Positions 7,304-19,500 of a stretch of 64,000 bases of DNA are shown one piece after another (position 1 is the stretch's first letter; every line of letters begins with the position of its first letter). A model generated the notes under the pieces. It saw only the letters and a list, made by a program, of their open reading frames with translations. It was not told the DNA's origin and ran no database searches. A program made the translations under genes and the position numbers. This DNA is from Pandoraea fibrosis (GTDB taxonomy: Bacteria > Pseudomonadota > Gammaproteobacteria > Burkholderiales > Burkholderiaceae). The stretch lies in the NCBI RefSeq assembly GCF_000807775.2, contig NZ_CP047385.1, positions 1,240,001-1,304,000 on the forward strand, read 5' to 3'.

Positions 7304-8270
7304 GCCTTTCAACGCCATGACAGCCGGACTAGGCGAATTCGGGTTGCTCGCGTATGCGCGTTGAAGCAAGCTCGGCGCAACCGTTTTGCCATAATCACCG
7401 AGTGCCTTCGTGATGGCCCGCAGGAGAACTCCCTTGCCGTTACCGCCAGGACCGATGATGAGGAGAACACCTGTTCGCGGGAACGCGTTGTAGCCAAGCG
7501 CGCGTTGGATGTAGCTCGCAAAGTTCGTGTCGCCCTCGGCGATGCTCGCGATGAACTTGGTGAACTCAGGACATTTTGCGTCGGGATCATAGGCCGCGCC
7601 GCAGCGCAGTGTGAAGAAATCGCTCGCGCAAGCAGGGCGATGGAGTCCCGTCAGCAGTTCGATCACGCCGTTTTCGACGCCCGGCAGGTCGGGGTTCGAA
7701 TCGAATCGTGAAGTGGAAATTTCCAGGGACGCCTCAAGGGACGCCTGGCGCAGAATTGCCGAGAGCGCGGAAGCCGTTGCGTGACGCTGAACTGCGGGCA
7801 GAAAGCATCCCTGTTTTTCCTTGTCGTGCATCTTCGCCGTTTCCATCAGGCATCCAACCATGTCCTTGCAACGGCGAAGTGCCAGATGCTGGGATTTCTG
7901 CCAGATGCCTTCGAACACCCACCAGTCACCGGAATGGTGGTCAAATGCGACTCCCCCTCGATTGGTCGCAACGTACAGGTTCGCGAGCGCGCGCTCTCTG
8001 TGAAAGGGACGTCCGCTAACGCACTGCCCTGCGAGAACAAATTCGCATGGTAGAAGAGCGTTCCCTTGGTGACGCCGCCAGACGATTTGAAGTTGCGCCA
8101 CATACGATCTTGTGACGGTTGGTCATACTGGTCACGAACCTTCTGCGCCCATTCATCCCACAACGTTTTACCGTGCTCACCGGGCAGAAAGGAGTGGAGG
8201 GCCATACCGATATGGAGCCAGACGAGGCGGCTATCGGCGGGAGCGCGCTCACCAACAAGTTCTTGATTGT
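7304..8270 (-). pseudogene. Broken P4-type primase/helicase
   Basis: Two minus-strand frames together encode a D5/P4-like primase. The upstream frame (about 8270-8010) holds a PriCT-2-like segment (SRLVWLHIGMALHSFLPGEH, LWDEWAQKV, WRNFKSSGG). After a frameshift near 8000 the second frame continues (LANLYVATNRGGVAFDHHSG, DWWVFEGIW) to a helicase Walker A (IGPGGNGKG) and YASNPNSPSPAVMALKG. At about 7304 the gene is cut and fused to integrase sequence in the opposite direction, so the rest of the SF3 helicase core is lost. It is a remnant of a degraded island or prophage. Confidence 0.85.
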
Positions 8271-8424
8271 TTCTCTGGCGAAGTAGCAACGGACACGTTA
8301 AAAAAATGTGCAATCGCGTTGGCAGGTTGATCGCGGTGCCTGCTCCCATATTAGTTGCGAGTTACACGTTCCCGTGCGAACGGGTGACGCTGATTTTTGG
8401 TTGTGGTCCGCGCGCTATGCGCGA

Positions 8425-10194
8425 TCAGAACTGTGCGGTAAGCGAGAATCCGACCGTAGTGTGTGCGGTTTGGAAGGAAGTGGGCTTATAGATCGGGGTG
8501 CCGAAAAATACTTCACCAGCGACAAAGCCGAATGGGAGTTTGGTATTGCCGCGTACGCCAATGACTGCGCCCGCAAGTTGTGTCCCGGCCAAGTATTGCG
8601 CGTTGGGGCCGCTGACACGCCCGTAATCCACACCGGCGAAGAGCGATACGCCAGACGCTCCAAGTGCCCACTGCAATTCGTTGCGCCAGTAAATGCCCTT
8701 TTCCGCAGCAAGGGACGATTCACCGTCAAATCCGCGAACGGTATAGCGGCTGCCGATACTCATGTCGTCGATGTAGTGCAGAACGTCGTTGGTGAACTGG
8801 CCGTGGAACGTGGTGACGTAACGCAGTGGCAACTGTCCGAGCGGTAGCGAGAGGTTCGCGTCAAGTACCGCCATCTTGAAGCGATACGTCGGCGTGCCAG
8901 GCAAAGCGTTGTCCGGCGCGGCCCCAAGCCCCGACACACTTTGCCGATAAGCAAGGGTGCCGTCGAATTGCCCGGCACCGATGTAGTGACGATCCGAGAT
9001 ACCGAACTCAATGAAGGTGTTGTTCCGGTACTGCTGATCGATTTCAGCATCCTCGAGGAAACTGCGGCCAAAGCGCTTGCTCAACCGGACGTGCGCACTC
9101 AGCACATTGCTCTGGCTGCGCTGAAGTACGCGCGACAGTCTTAAATCGAGATTCTGCGACTGTCCACGCGTCACGAAGGTATCGTTCACGCCTGCAATTT
9201 GCTGGTTATACCGATTGGCGTAAGCCGCCACTGTAGCGGTCCAGAATCCCCATGGAATCGAATAGAAAGCATTCCACCCGTTAGATCCGAAGCGCTTATC
9301 AGCGAACGAGAGATCATGTGTTGCGCCGACATTCAGGATGTCGTTCAGGCCCAGGGGATTGTCGATACCGAGGGCGAGGCTACCCTGTAATTTCCCTGTA
9401 TCGCGAGATCCTGAGTTGTCGACCGAGGCGACGACGCTCCATCGCTTTGTTCGCTTGATGTCGATGACGACATCGCTTTCTCCGGGCACTTCCGTCGGCA
9501 CGATCTGCATCGTCACGTCCTGGCTTGCGACGCGCTTCATCTGCTCAAGCCCCTGCTCAAGGTCGCGCAGTTCGAGGAGATCGCCCGGGCGCGTGGGAAA
9601 CGCCGTACGCCAGGTGCCGTATTGCGATGCATCGGAGAAGCGAATGTCCCCGATGATGCCGGGAACGAGCATGAGCTTCAGTTCCCCGGTCGTCAGGTCT
9701 TGCTCGGGCACGAGAACGCGTGTCGTCACATAGCCCTTGGCCAGAATCGCCTTAGTGAGCCCCGCCGTTATCGCTGCAATGCCCTCGCGGCCCACGCATT
9801 CGCCCTGATAGTGCGCGAGCCAGTCCGTTGCGAACGCAAATGGATCAAAAGGAAGCAATGACGCACCAGCGGCTTGCGCACGTTGCGGGAGTGTCTCGGG
9901 AACGTGCAGCGAAAACCTCTCGATCGGAAAACATGGGGACTCCACGGGAAGCGCAGGGAATCCGTCTGCAGCCGGAAGCGCCGAGCGCACCGTTGGCGTA
10001 TTGATCGCGGCGGCGCGCTCCTGTGCCTGACGTTGCTGCTCGAGCAGTTGCTGCTGTCGCGCATTCGACGCAGCCGCATCGATGGCCGGCGCGGGCGACG
10101 TTTGCGCCGTAGCCTCGAATGACAGCGGGAGGGAGAGCAGAGCCAAAGCCAGGCGACGAAGCTGTGCTGTTGACCAACGTGATGCGAAAGTCAT
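8425..10194 (-). CDS. cdiB: CdiB/ShlB-family two-partner secretion transporter
   Basis: 589 residues from the ATG at 10194, chosen because it opens a plausible signal peptide (RRLALALLSLPLSFEATAQ); an upstream TTG frame adds an atypical extension. After a glutamine-rich linker (NARQQQLLEQQRQAQERAA) come two POTRA-like segments (CFPIERFSLHVPETLPQRAQ; KGYVTTRVLVPEQDL, TTGELKLMLVPGIIGDIRF) and a 16-strand-type barrel that includes YTVRGFDGE, the conserved VRGY/F motif of the L6 loop. The C-terminus ends in F (FSLTAQF), usual for outer-membrane barrels. Family role: it moves the large exoprotein encoded divergently at 10,522 across the outer membrane. Divergent placement of cdiB and cdiA is unusual, since these genes are normally co-directional. 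Confidence 0.93.
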   Translation of the reverse strand: MTFASRWSTAQLRRLALALLSLPLSFEATAQTSPAPAIDAAASNARQQQLLEQQRQAQERAAAINTPTVRSALPAADGFPALPVESPCFPIERFSLHVPETLPQRAQAAGASLLPFDPFAFATDWLAHYQGECVGREGIAAITAGLTKAILAKGYVTTRVLVPEQDLTTGELKLMLVPGIIGDIRFSDASQYGTWRTAFPTRPGDLLELRDLEQGLEQMKRVASQDVTMQIVPTEVPGESDVVIDIKRTKRWSVVASVDNSGSRDTGKLQGSLALGIDNPLGLNDILNVGATHDLSFADKRFGSNGWNAFYSIPWGFWTATVAAYANRYNQQIAGVNDTFVTRGQSQNLDLRLSRVLQRSQSNVLSAHVRLSKRFGRSFLEDAEIDQQYRNNTFIEFGISDRHYIGAGQFDGTLAYRQSVSGLGAAPDNALPGTPTYRFKMAVLDANLSLPLGQLPLRYVTTFHGQFTNDVLHYIDDMSIGSRYTVRGFDGESSLAAEKGIYWRNELQWALGASGVSLFAGVDYGRVSGPNAQYLAGTQLAGAVIGVRGNTKLPFGFVAGEVFFGTPIYKPTSFQTAHTTVGFSLTAQF

Positions 10195-10521
10195 TGCGAG
10201 GCAACTGAAAAGGATTCTCGGAGACAAGACGAGCGCCAGCCCGACCCGAAGTCGTGGATCGAAAAGCGAAGTCAAAGACGGGAGGTGTGTCCTATTGGAC
10301 GACCTTGAATCAGGTGTCGAAGCGCATTGGAATCCCCGGCGATATTAATTCGGATTATTAGTTTTTCCGGATGTTACCGCTATTGATTACTTTTCGGAAG
10401 ATAGTTTGGCATCGCGAAATAATAATGAAAAATTTAGTACTATTCGGCATGCGAAGTTTGTAACGATATAAGTAAAACATCGGGCAAAGACCCTAACAAA
10501 AAACAGTCGTACAAAGATCAG
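10195..10521. promoter_or_regulatory. Divergent cdiB-cdiA intergenic region
   Basis: 327 bases separate the two starts. The cdiA-proximal half (about 10,340-10,500) is clearly AT-rich against its surroundings and must hold promoters for both directions. I could not single out a convincing -35/-10 pair. A weak purine stretch (AAAGATCAG) precedes the cdiA ATG. AT-rich upstream DNA is often a target of H-NS-like silencers; that is inference. Confidence 0.5.
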
Positions 10522-13500
10522 ATGAAAAAACACACGAATCGGCGCGCGCGGGGCGCGCTTCGGGGAAGCCCCTTGGAAATTGGGCTGCAGCACGGCCTGG
10601 TACGTGCGTTGGTGCTTGCGCAGATCATTGCCCCGATTTCGGTTCGGGCGCAGGTTGTCGCGGCGCCGGGTGGGCCCACTGTTGTGCAAACCGCCAACGG
10701 TTTGCAGCAGGTCAATATCACCACGCCTACGGCCGCGGGCGTATCAAAAAATGTCTATTCGCAGTTCGACGTGCCGCGTCAGGGTGTCATCCTGAACAAC
10801 TCGCCGACGATCGTGAACACGCAGCAAGCGGGGTACGTCAACGGCAACCCCAATCTCGCTCGGGATCAGGCTGCGCGCGTGATCCTGAATCAGGTCAACA
10901 GTAATTCCCCGAGTCAGCTACGGGGTTATCTCGAAGTCGCGGGCAAGGCCGCGCAAGTCGTCGTGGCGAACAGCGCGGGAATCATGGTCGACGGTGGGGG
11001 TTTCATCAACACCACGCGTGCGGTGCTGACCACCGGAATCCCGATCATGGGTGCGGACGGCAGCCTCGCTGGCTATCAGGTCAACGGCGGACGTCTGGTG
11101 ATTCAGGGAGACGGGCTGAACGCGGCGAATGTCGATCAGGTCGACCTCATCGCACGTGCCGTTCAGGTCAACGCTGCGTTGCATGCAAAGCAACTCAATG
11201 TGGTGACGGGCACGAATCGTGTCGATCACGAAACGCTTGCGGTGCAGAAGACGACGGGCGACGGTGTCGCACCCGATGTGGCAGTGGACGTCGGTCAGTT
11301 GGGCGGGATGTACGCGCAACGCATCTTTCTCGTGGGCACGGAGAACGGTGTCGGCGTCTCCAACAAGGGCGTGATCGCGGCGCAGGCTGGCGATCTCACG
11401 TTGACGACCGAGGGCAAGCTCGTCACGACTGGAAGGACTGAGGCGACGGGCAATGTGAGCTTGAACGCCCGGGCAGGTATCGACAATCAGGGCAGTGTCT
11501 ACGCGGGCGGATTTGCAGACGTCCGCACTGGCGGCATCCTTGGTAACAGCGGTGTGCTGAGCGCCGCGGGGAATCTGATCGCGCAGGCCGCCGGGTTGAC
11601 ATCGGGCGGCACGCTCGGTGCCGGTATCGATGCCGACGGTCAGGCGACGCTCGTAGGTAGTCTGACAGTGACGGCATCCGGAAAAGTCGTTGCAACGGGC
11701 CGCAACGTCGCGCGGGGCGACATGACAGTTGTTGCCGATACGCTGGACCTTTCTGGTAGCCGTACAGATGCCAGTCAAAGCCTGTCGCTGACGTCACAGG
11801 CCGGCGATATCGACCTCCAGCGTGCCATTGTCACCGCTTCCAATGCGCTGCGCGTGAAGGCGGCGCAAGGTCTTCTCAACGCTAATGGCGCGCTGTCGGC
11901 CGACACGATCACATTGGCGGCGTTGGGCCGTATCGATAACAACGATGCACAAACGGCCGCGAGAACACGGCTCGACGTCACGGGAGCAAATCTCGACAAC
12001 CAGCGCGGTCTGTTTCAATCGGGCGGGCTTCTCAAGGTCAGGGGGGCAACGCTGAACAACACCGCCGGACGCGTCGTATCGCTCGGCGGCGACGGAACGT
12101 CCATCGATATCGACGGCGAATTGCGTAACGCGACGGGCGTGAACGGACTCGACGCCCCCGGTGGGGTCATCGGCACCAACGGCGACCTGCGTCTGCATGC
12201 CGGTTCGCTGATCAATGCCGCGCAACTCGTCGCCGGGACGACGATGACCCTCACATCCGGACAACTGGACAACACCAACGGAACACTTTCCAGCGAGCAA
12301 ATCGACGTGAGCGTCGACGGTGTTCTGACCAATCGTCAGGGCGCGATTTCCGCGACGACATCGACGCTTCGCGCCGGGCAACTCGTCAACGATCATGGAC
12401 TGATCGACGCGGACACCCTGTCGCTGACAGTGTTGGGGGATGCGTCCAATCGTTCGGGAGAGATCAAGCAGTACGGCGATTCGGCGCAGACCGTCAAAGT
12501 CGGTGCGGTGCTGGACAACACTGCAGGTACGGTCGCAACCAAGGCCAGCGGGCTGACACTGAACGTCGGACAGTTGGTCAACGATCAAGGGAAGATCAGC
12601 CATCTCGGCAACGATACGTTGTCGGTCATATCGACTGGCGACGTCACGAACATGACGGGGCTGCTGGGCAGTCTGGGTGCGCTTCGGATCTCTGCGGCGC
12701 GCATCGAAAACACAGGCGGAGAACTTAGCGCGAGCGATGTCGTATGGCTCACCGCGACGAAGAACATCGTCAATCGCAGCGGCGGGGTCGTGTACGGCGG
12801 GAATAGTCTGAGGGTTGTGGCGGACACCGACATCGACAACGCGGCAGGATCGATGCAATCGGGGGGAGCCGTCAAGCTGGATGCCAACGGCACGCTCACC
12901 AACACCAGCGGTCGTATCAGTGCCAATGGCGCGCACGATGCACTGACGGTGACCGTCGGTAGCCTCGTGAATGCCGCCGGACAACTGACGAATGCCGGAG
13001 ACGGCGACACCACTGTGACGGCGGCTCGGGATGTCGGCAATGCCGGAGGAACGATCGGTGGCAACGGCAGGCTGAGCATCGATGCGGCGACTCTGAGCAA
13101 CCTCTCCGGAGGCAAGATCATTGGCGGCGGAGATGTTCTGCTGGGCGTCGTCGGCTTGCTCGACAACTCGGCGGGGCAGTTGTTCGGCGACACGTCGCTG
13201 ACGGTGACGCCAGCCACCGCGCGCTTGACCAATTCGGGCGGGACCATCGAAAGTCGTGGCGACGTCTCGTTGCAGATCGCGTCGCTCGATAACGGAGGCG
13301 GGGTCATCCGCTCGAACCGCGACGTGGGTGTGGGCGGCGCCATGAACGGTGCCGGACAAATGACGGCCGGTCGAAATCTGACGCTTGCTGCCGTTGGCGA
13401 CTACGTGAACGCATCCGCCAACCGTCTGCGTGCGGACGGCATACTCAAGTTGACGTCAACGGGGCGCTTCACCAACGATGGCACGCTAATGGCGCCCGGC

Positions 13501-16500
13501 ACGCTCGACGTACAAGCCGCCCAGATCATCAATAACGTGAATGGCTCGATCAATGCGACGACGACACAACTGAGTGCCGCGGGCCTGTTCTCCAACTCCG
13601 GCAGCATCAGTGGCGATACGGTTCGACTCAAGGCGAACTACTTCTTCAATGGCTATGGTGTGCTGGGCAACGATGTGCAGATCAATGCCGTCGATATCGA
13701 GAACAACAGCGCGTCGGCGATCATCGGGGGCGCGAAGCGACTCGCCCTGTATGCGTCGAATTCCGTCTCCAACTACGACGGGGCATTGCTCTACAGCACG
13801 GGCGACATCGAGATTGCGCGTGACGGCACACGCGATGGGCAGGGGCTGCTCGCCAATCAGATGGCGTTGCTGACCAACCGTTCGGCCAGCATCGTTGCCG
13901 ATGGCAATCTGGACATTGCGGCTCGCGTCATCAACAACTCGCGCACCAGCATCGTGACGCAGCCCGGAACGCCACAGTCTACGACGCAAGGTTTCAGTCT
14001 TTACACGGCGGGGCTGACTGGAGGCGACGAAACGATGATGCACATGAGCCTGACGTTCCCCGAATGGTTCTGGAGCGGAGGCAGAGCGCCGATATCGTCC
14101 TCACTTCTGGAGAATCTTGCCAGACCGCTGACGGTCAACATTCCGAAGTCGCAGGTGACGAATGTGGATCTCGCAGCGAAGACCTTCAGTCTGACGAAGC
14201 CGCTCGAAGAGTCTTATCAGGACATGACGACGCAAGGACAGGGGGCGTGCGACGACCATGGCCAGTGTGGATCGTCCACTAAGACACGCGAAGTCGGCAA
14301 GAATCCGACCCAGTACTTCAACAGCATCGTCGATAACGGGGACAGCTACCGTATCGTGTTCTGGCCGGACTGGGACCCGAATACGATGATTCGGCCGGAT
14401 CAGGCGATCTCGCGCGGCGATCTGGGGATCGACCAGCGTGACTACAACGAGATCACGCGCATCGTCACGACGACGCGAACGCGCGACGAACTCATTAGCG
14501 CATCTCCCGAAGCGAAGCTCCAGGCGCAAGGATCGATTCGCATCAATGCCGATGGCGGTGCGATCAACAACCAGTCGTCAACGATGACGGCAGGGCGCGA
14601 CCTCATTCGACGGGCGACCGGCGGGTCCGTCGACGACGTTGGTATCACGTTGCAAGAGACGGTGACGCAAACGCAGACGTCGACTTTCTACTGGCATCAG
14701 AAATCGGGCGGCGACAGCGATCAAAAGACGGTGGCCTATCCCGTCACGCCGTTGCCGCCAACCACACTTGCGTCGCTTCCCGCGATTGCCGTGGGTAATC
14801 AGTCGGTGCAATCCTCCGGCCGGAATATCGCAGTGTCGAGTGTGGACCGCTCCGGTAATACGGTGGGTAGTGCAGGTGTGACCGGGGGGAATGCGACGGG
14901 AACGCAGTTGGGCAATTTGTCGGGCGCGGTGGTCAACCGTCAGACCCTAGGCTCGTCTGCGCAGGCGATTCCTGGCCTGACGTTGCCAAAAAACGCGCTG
15001 TTCCAATTGCGGTCGGCACCGGGGCAGACCTATCTCGTCGCCACGGATTCGCGTTTCACCGATTACGGCAAATTCATCTCCAGCGACTACATGCTCACTG
15101 GGCTGAATCTCGATCCGCAGACAACGCAGAAGCGCATCGGCGACGGCTTCTACGAAACGCAACTGGTGCGGGATCAGATTACGGCGTTGACCGGCAAGAC
15201 ATTACTGGCCGGCTACACGAACTATCTCGATGAGTACACGATGCTACTCAATAACGGCGTGACCTACGGCAAGCAATTCGGGCTGAGCGTGGGTGTGGGG
15301 CTGTCGGATGCCCAGATGAAGCAACTGACCAGCGACATGGTGTGGCTGGTTTCTCAGGACGTCACGTTGCCCGACGGCTCGGTGCAATCCGTGCTCGTGC
15401 CGCAGGTATATCTGGCGCAGGCCAATACCGTCGATCTGACGAACACGGGCGCGCTGGTCTCGGGCGGCAGCGTCAAGCTCGCTGCGACGGGCGACGTGAA
15501 GAACAGTGGCCAGATCGTCAGCGACACGGCAACGACGATTCTCGGCGATGCCATCGTCAACCTCGGCGTCATCGGCAGCGGTGGCACGACCGCGCTTTCG
15601 TCGCTCGGCGATATCCGGAACACCGGCGGACGCATCGGCGGCAAGGACGTCGTAGTGCAGGCCGGTCGTGACCTCATCAACGAGTCGACTACGCTCACCC
15701 AGACGGCAGGGACGGACACCGGCGGAAGCTTTACATCGTCGGCGTCGGCCACAGGTATTGGTGCGGTCGGCATCATCTCGGGATCGAACAGCGCCACCGC
15801 CGTGGCGGCGCGCGACGTCACCCTTAATGCGGGCGCGATCGCCAGCGATGGCGCTGTGGTGGTCGCAGCGGGGCGTGACATCAACGCAAACACGTTGACG
15901 GTCGGCCAGTCGCAGACCGTCGGTACGACCGATGGACAGAACGGAGGGAACGACGTCATTGTGCAGAACGTCGGCAGTGCGATCTCCGCTGGAGGCAATC
16001 TGACGGCGGTCTCAGGGCGCGACACCACGTTGAGCGGAACGACAGTTGCCGCTAGTGGCAATGCGACGGTACTCGCGGGCAATGATGTCACGGTGACGGC
16101 GGTCAAGGATTCGCATTCGCACGATGAGCGCTCCTTCGGTGGCTCGTTGCAGTACGCCAAATCGTCTCTGGACGAGGCGGTCAATGGCGCCTCCGTGAGC
16201 GCAGGCAACCACGTGCTGATCGGCGCGGGGCAGACGAGCGCGGTCGGTGGCGTACTTGGTGCGTATCAGATCAGTCCGGTCGCGGCCTCGTCGGGCACCG
16301 GAAATCTGTCGGTGCTGGGCTCATCTGTGTCGTCGCAGGGGAATGGAACCGTCGCATTGGCGGCGACGGGCGACGTCAACATCGGCACGGTGACGGAGAC
16401 GCACGACAGTCAGAAATGGCAGCACGACAGCAGTTCGGGATTCCTCTCCAAAACAGAGGAGACATCGTCATCGAGCTCGCATCAAACGATTGCGGTGGGC

Positions 16501-19500
16501 TCAACGGCGTCGGGCAATGCGGTCGGGGTGTCGGCCGGACGCGACCTCATCGTGAGTGGTTCAACGGTCGTCGGCACGCAGGACGTCGCCTTGCAGGCCG
16601 GACGCGACGTGCGCATCGAGTCGGCGCAGAACGAGAGCCAGAGCAGCTCGTTTTACGAGAAGAAGAGTTCCGGCCTGGGTTCGTCGGGCGGTGTGGGCAT
16701 TTCGTACGGCAAGAACGAGCAACGTGACCAGACCAACGACAGCAGCGTGACGCAGACGGGCAGCATGGTGGGCAGCCTGAACGGCAATGTCAGCGTGGTG
16801 GCGGGCAACGACCTGCTGGTCAGAGGCAGCGACATCATGGCGGCTGGCGATATTACCGGCATCGGTCAGAATGTCACGATCGAATCTGCGCTCAATCAAC
16901 AGCATCATGACGAGACGCATGAGTTCAAGAGCTCGGGTTTTACGCTGGCAGTGAAGTCGCCGGTCATTGATGCGATTCAAAACGTGACGAATCAAGTCAA
17001 GGCAGCGGTGGACTCTGGCGGGGATGCGCGTGTCTCGGCGCTGCGTGGGTATGCTGCCGCCAGCGGCGCGGTGGGTGCATTCGGCGAGACCAAAGGTGCG
17101 CTGAGTATGCTCGAAGCAGGCAAAACACCGGAAGCCAAAGTCGAGCTTAGTTTCGGCTCGTCGAGCAGCCGATCGACATCTTCCGTCGATACGACGCAGA
17201 ACGTGTCGAGCAACATCAGGTCGGGCGGCACGACCGCGTTTGTCGCTACTGGGGACGCGGCGTCGGGCAAAGGCAATGTGAACATCATCGGATCGAACAT
17301 CGATGCGAAGGATGTCCTCCTACAAGCCACCAACCAGGTCAATGTCCTCAGCAGCAAGGACACGGAGTCGACGCGCAGCGACAACGAGTCGAAGGGCGGT
17401 AGTTTTGGCGTGTCGTTCGGCACGAGCGGCTGGGGGGTATCGGCGTCGTTCTCGAAGTCTAACGGCGACGCTAACTCGGATTCGACTTTCCAGAACAACT
17501 CGCATATCAACGCGAGTAATACGGCAGTGATTGTGAGCGGCGGCGATACGAATATCGTCGGCGGCAATGTGAATGCGGACAAAGTGATTGCGCGTGTGGG
17601 CGGCGATCTGAACATCGCTAGCGTGCAGGACACGAGCGAGAGTTCGGCACATCAGGAGAGTATGGGCGGTGGCTTCAGCGCGAGCATGGGAGGCGCGTCG
17701 GGCAGCTTCAGCTATTCGCGCGGCAATGCGAGCGGCAACTATGCCGGTGTTGTTGAGCAATCGGGGATTCAGGCGGGGTCTGGTGGGTTCGACGTCGACG
17801 TCAAGGGCAATACGGATCTGAAGGGCTCGTATATCGCCAGTACGGCAGATCCGTCGAAGAACCAACTGACGACGGGCACGCTGACATTCTCCGACATCCG
17901 GAACCACTCGGATTACAGCGCCAACAGTTTCGGCTTCGGCGGCGGAGGCACGTTCGGCAACGGCGGTGCTAACGAGCGTACGACGGGGCCGAGCTCGGGC
18001 AAGAACACGGGTGGCATCTCACCGATGCTGCCGCAGTCCGAGAGCGGCAGCGAGCGAGGTGTGACGCGCAGCGGTGTGAGCGACGGCGCCATCACGCTGA
18101 CGAACGGTGCAAACCAGACGCAGGATCTCGCCAGTCTGAATCGCGATACGTCGAATCTGAACGAAACGGTGAACCGCACACCGGATTTGCAGAACCTGCT
18201 TAACGATCAGTCGCGCCTGATGGCGGCCGCGACGGCGGCCGGGGAAGCGGTGGCGCGGGATATCGGGACGTATGCAGATAAGAAGCGAGAGGCGGCGCAA
18301 AAGCTGGCCGATGCCACGACCGACCCGGAGTTGAAGGCGCAGTATCAGAAGGAAGCGGACGACTGGAAGGAGGGCGGCGACTACCGTGCGGCAATGCACG
18401 CGGCTGGCGGCGCAATCATCGCAGGCTTAGGAGGCGGGAATGCGCTGGGTGGAGCGCTAGGCGCAGGACTGACATCGAAGCTGGGCGGCGCGCTAAACGA
18501 ACTGAGCGACAACATTCAGAAGGCACATCCGACGGGAAATGCCGACATCGATCAGGCGTTGGCACAGATTGTGGCGACGGGCGTTGGTACGGCGGTGGGG
18601 GCAGCGGTTGGTGGAAGTTCGGGGGCATTTGCCGCGTATAACGTTGATCGGTTTAACCGGCAGTTGCATTCTCAAGAGAGCGTCGTCATCTCGAAGCTGG
18701 CGAGTGAAAAGGCCGAGCAAGTATGTCAGGGAGATGCTGCCTGTATCGGGCAAGCCACTGTCTACTGGACAGATGTCCTCGAACGCACTGCCAGGGGGTT
18801 AGTTGACGATGCGGAAAATGAGAAAAACCTGGTCTACCTTCAGAGGATGATGCAAGCGGCAGGGAGCACCAATAGTATCGGTGCTCAAGGAGGTGTAGCG
18901 CAGTACCTTGCGAGCATGAAAGAAGCGCAGGACATGCTTTCATCATTCATGGGGCAGACAATCCTTGTTAAAGGAAGTCCTGTGATCTCTGATGGATCTC
19001 CGCAGACCTATTTCAGTGCGACGGGCGAACAGCGAGCCAACCCATACACAAACTACTTACTTGGCAGTCAACCACCGGGATCGATCATTCTGGGGATGGA
19101 GTTGCGAGATCAGAGTCGTCTAACTTATCTAGCTACTCCTAACGGCGCGGCACAACCGGTCTACCCACTGGAAGAGTGGCTCATCGGAGGGAAACTTGTT
19201 GATACGCTGATTGGCACACTTGGGCGACTGTTGTCGTCGACAGATATCGCAATCTTAGGGCGTGCCTCCGCTTCAGCCGGGGGGAATATTAGCGCGCAGC
19301 AGATCACACGGGAAAGCACGCAACTTCGACTTACGTCCGCCGATCGTACACTCTTGTCACAATTGGATACGGTCTCCAATACTGCCCTTCAAGGTGATCT
19401 TCGGGAATATGTGGTCAATAACTATTTCGTACGGAATGGTTTCAAATCGATGGAAGGGAAGTGTGGTGGCAGCAATTGTTTTGATGGTGTGTACATCAAG

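Noticed and set aside
11794..13359. Long minus-strand open frame inside cdiA
   Set aside because: It is a shadow of the repetitive, high-GC cdiA gene; residue content is Arg/Asp-rich and has no domain or start signal.
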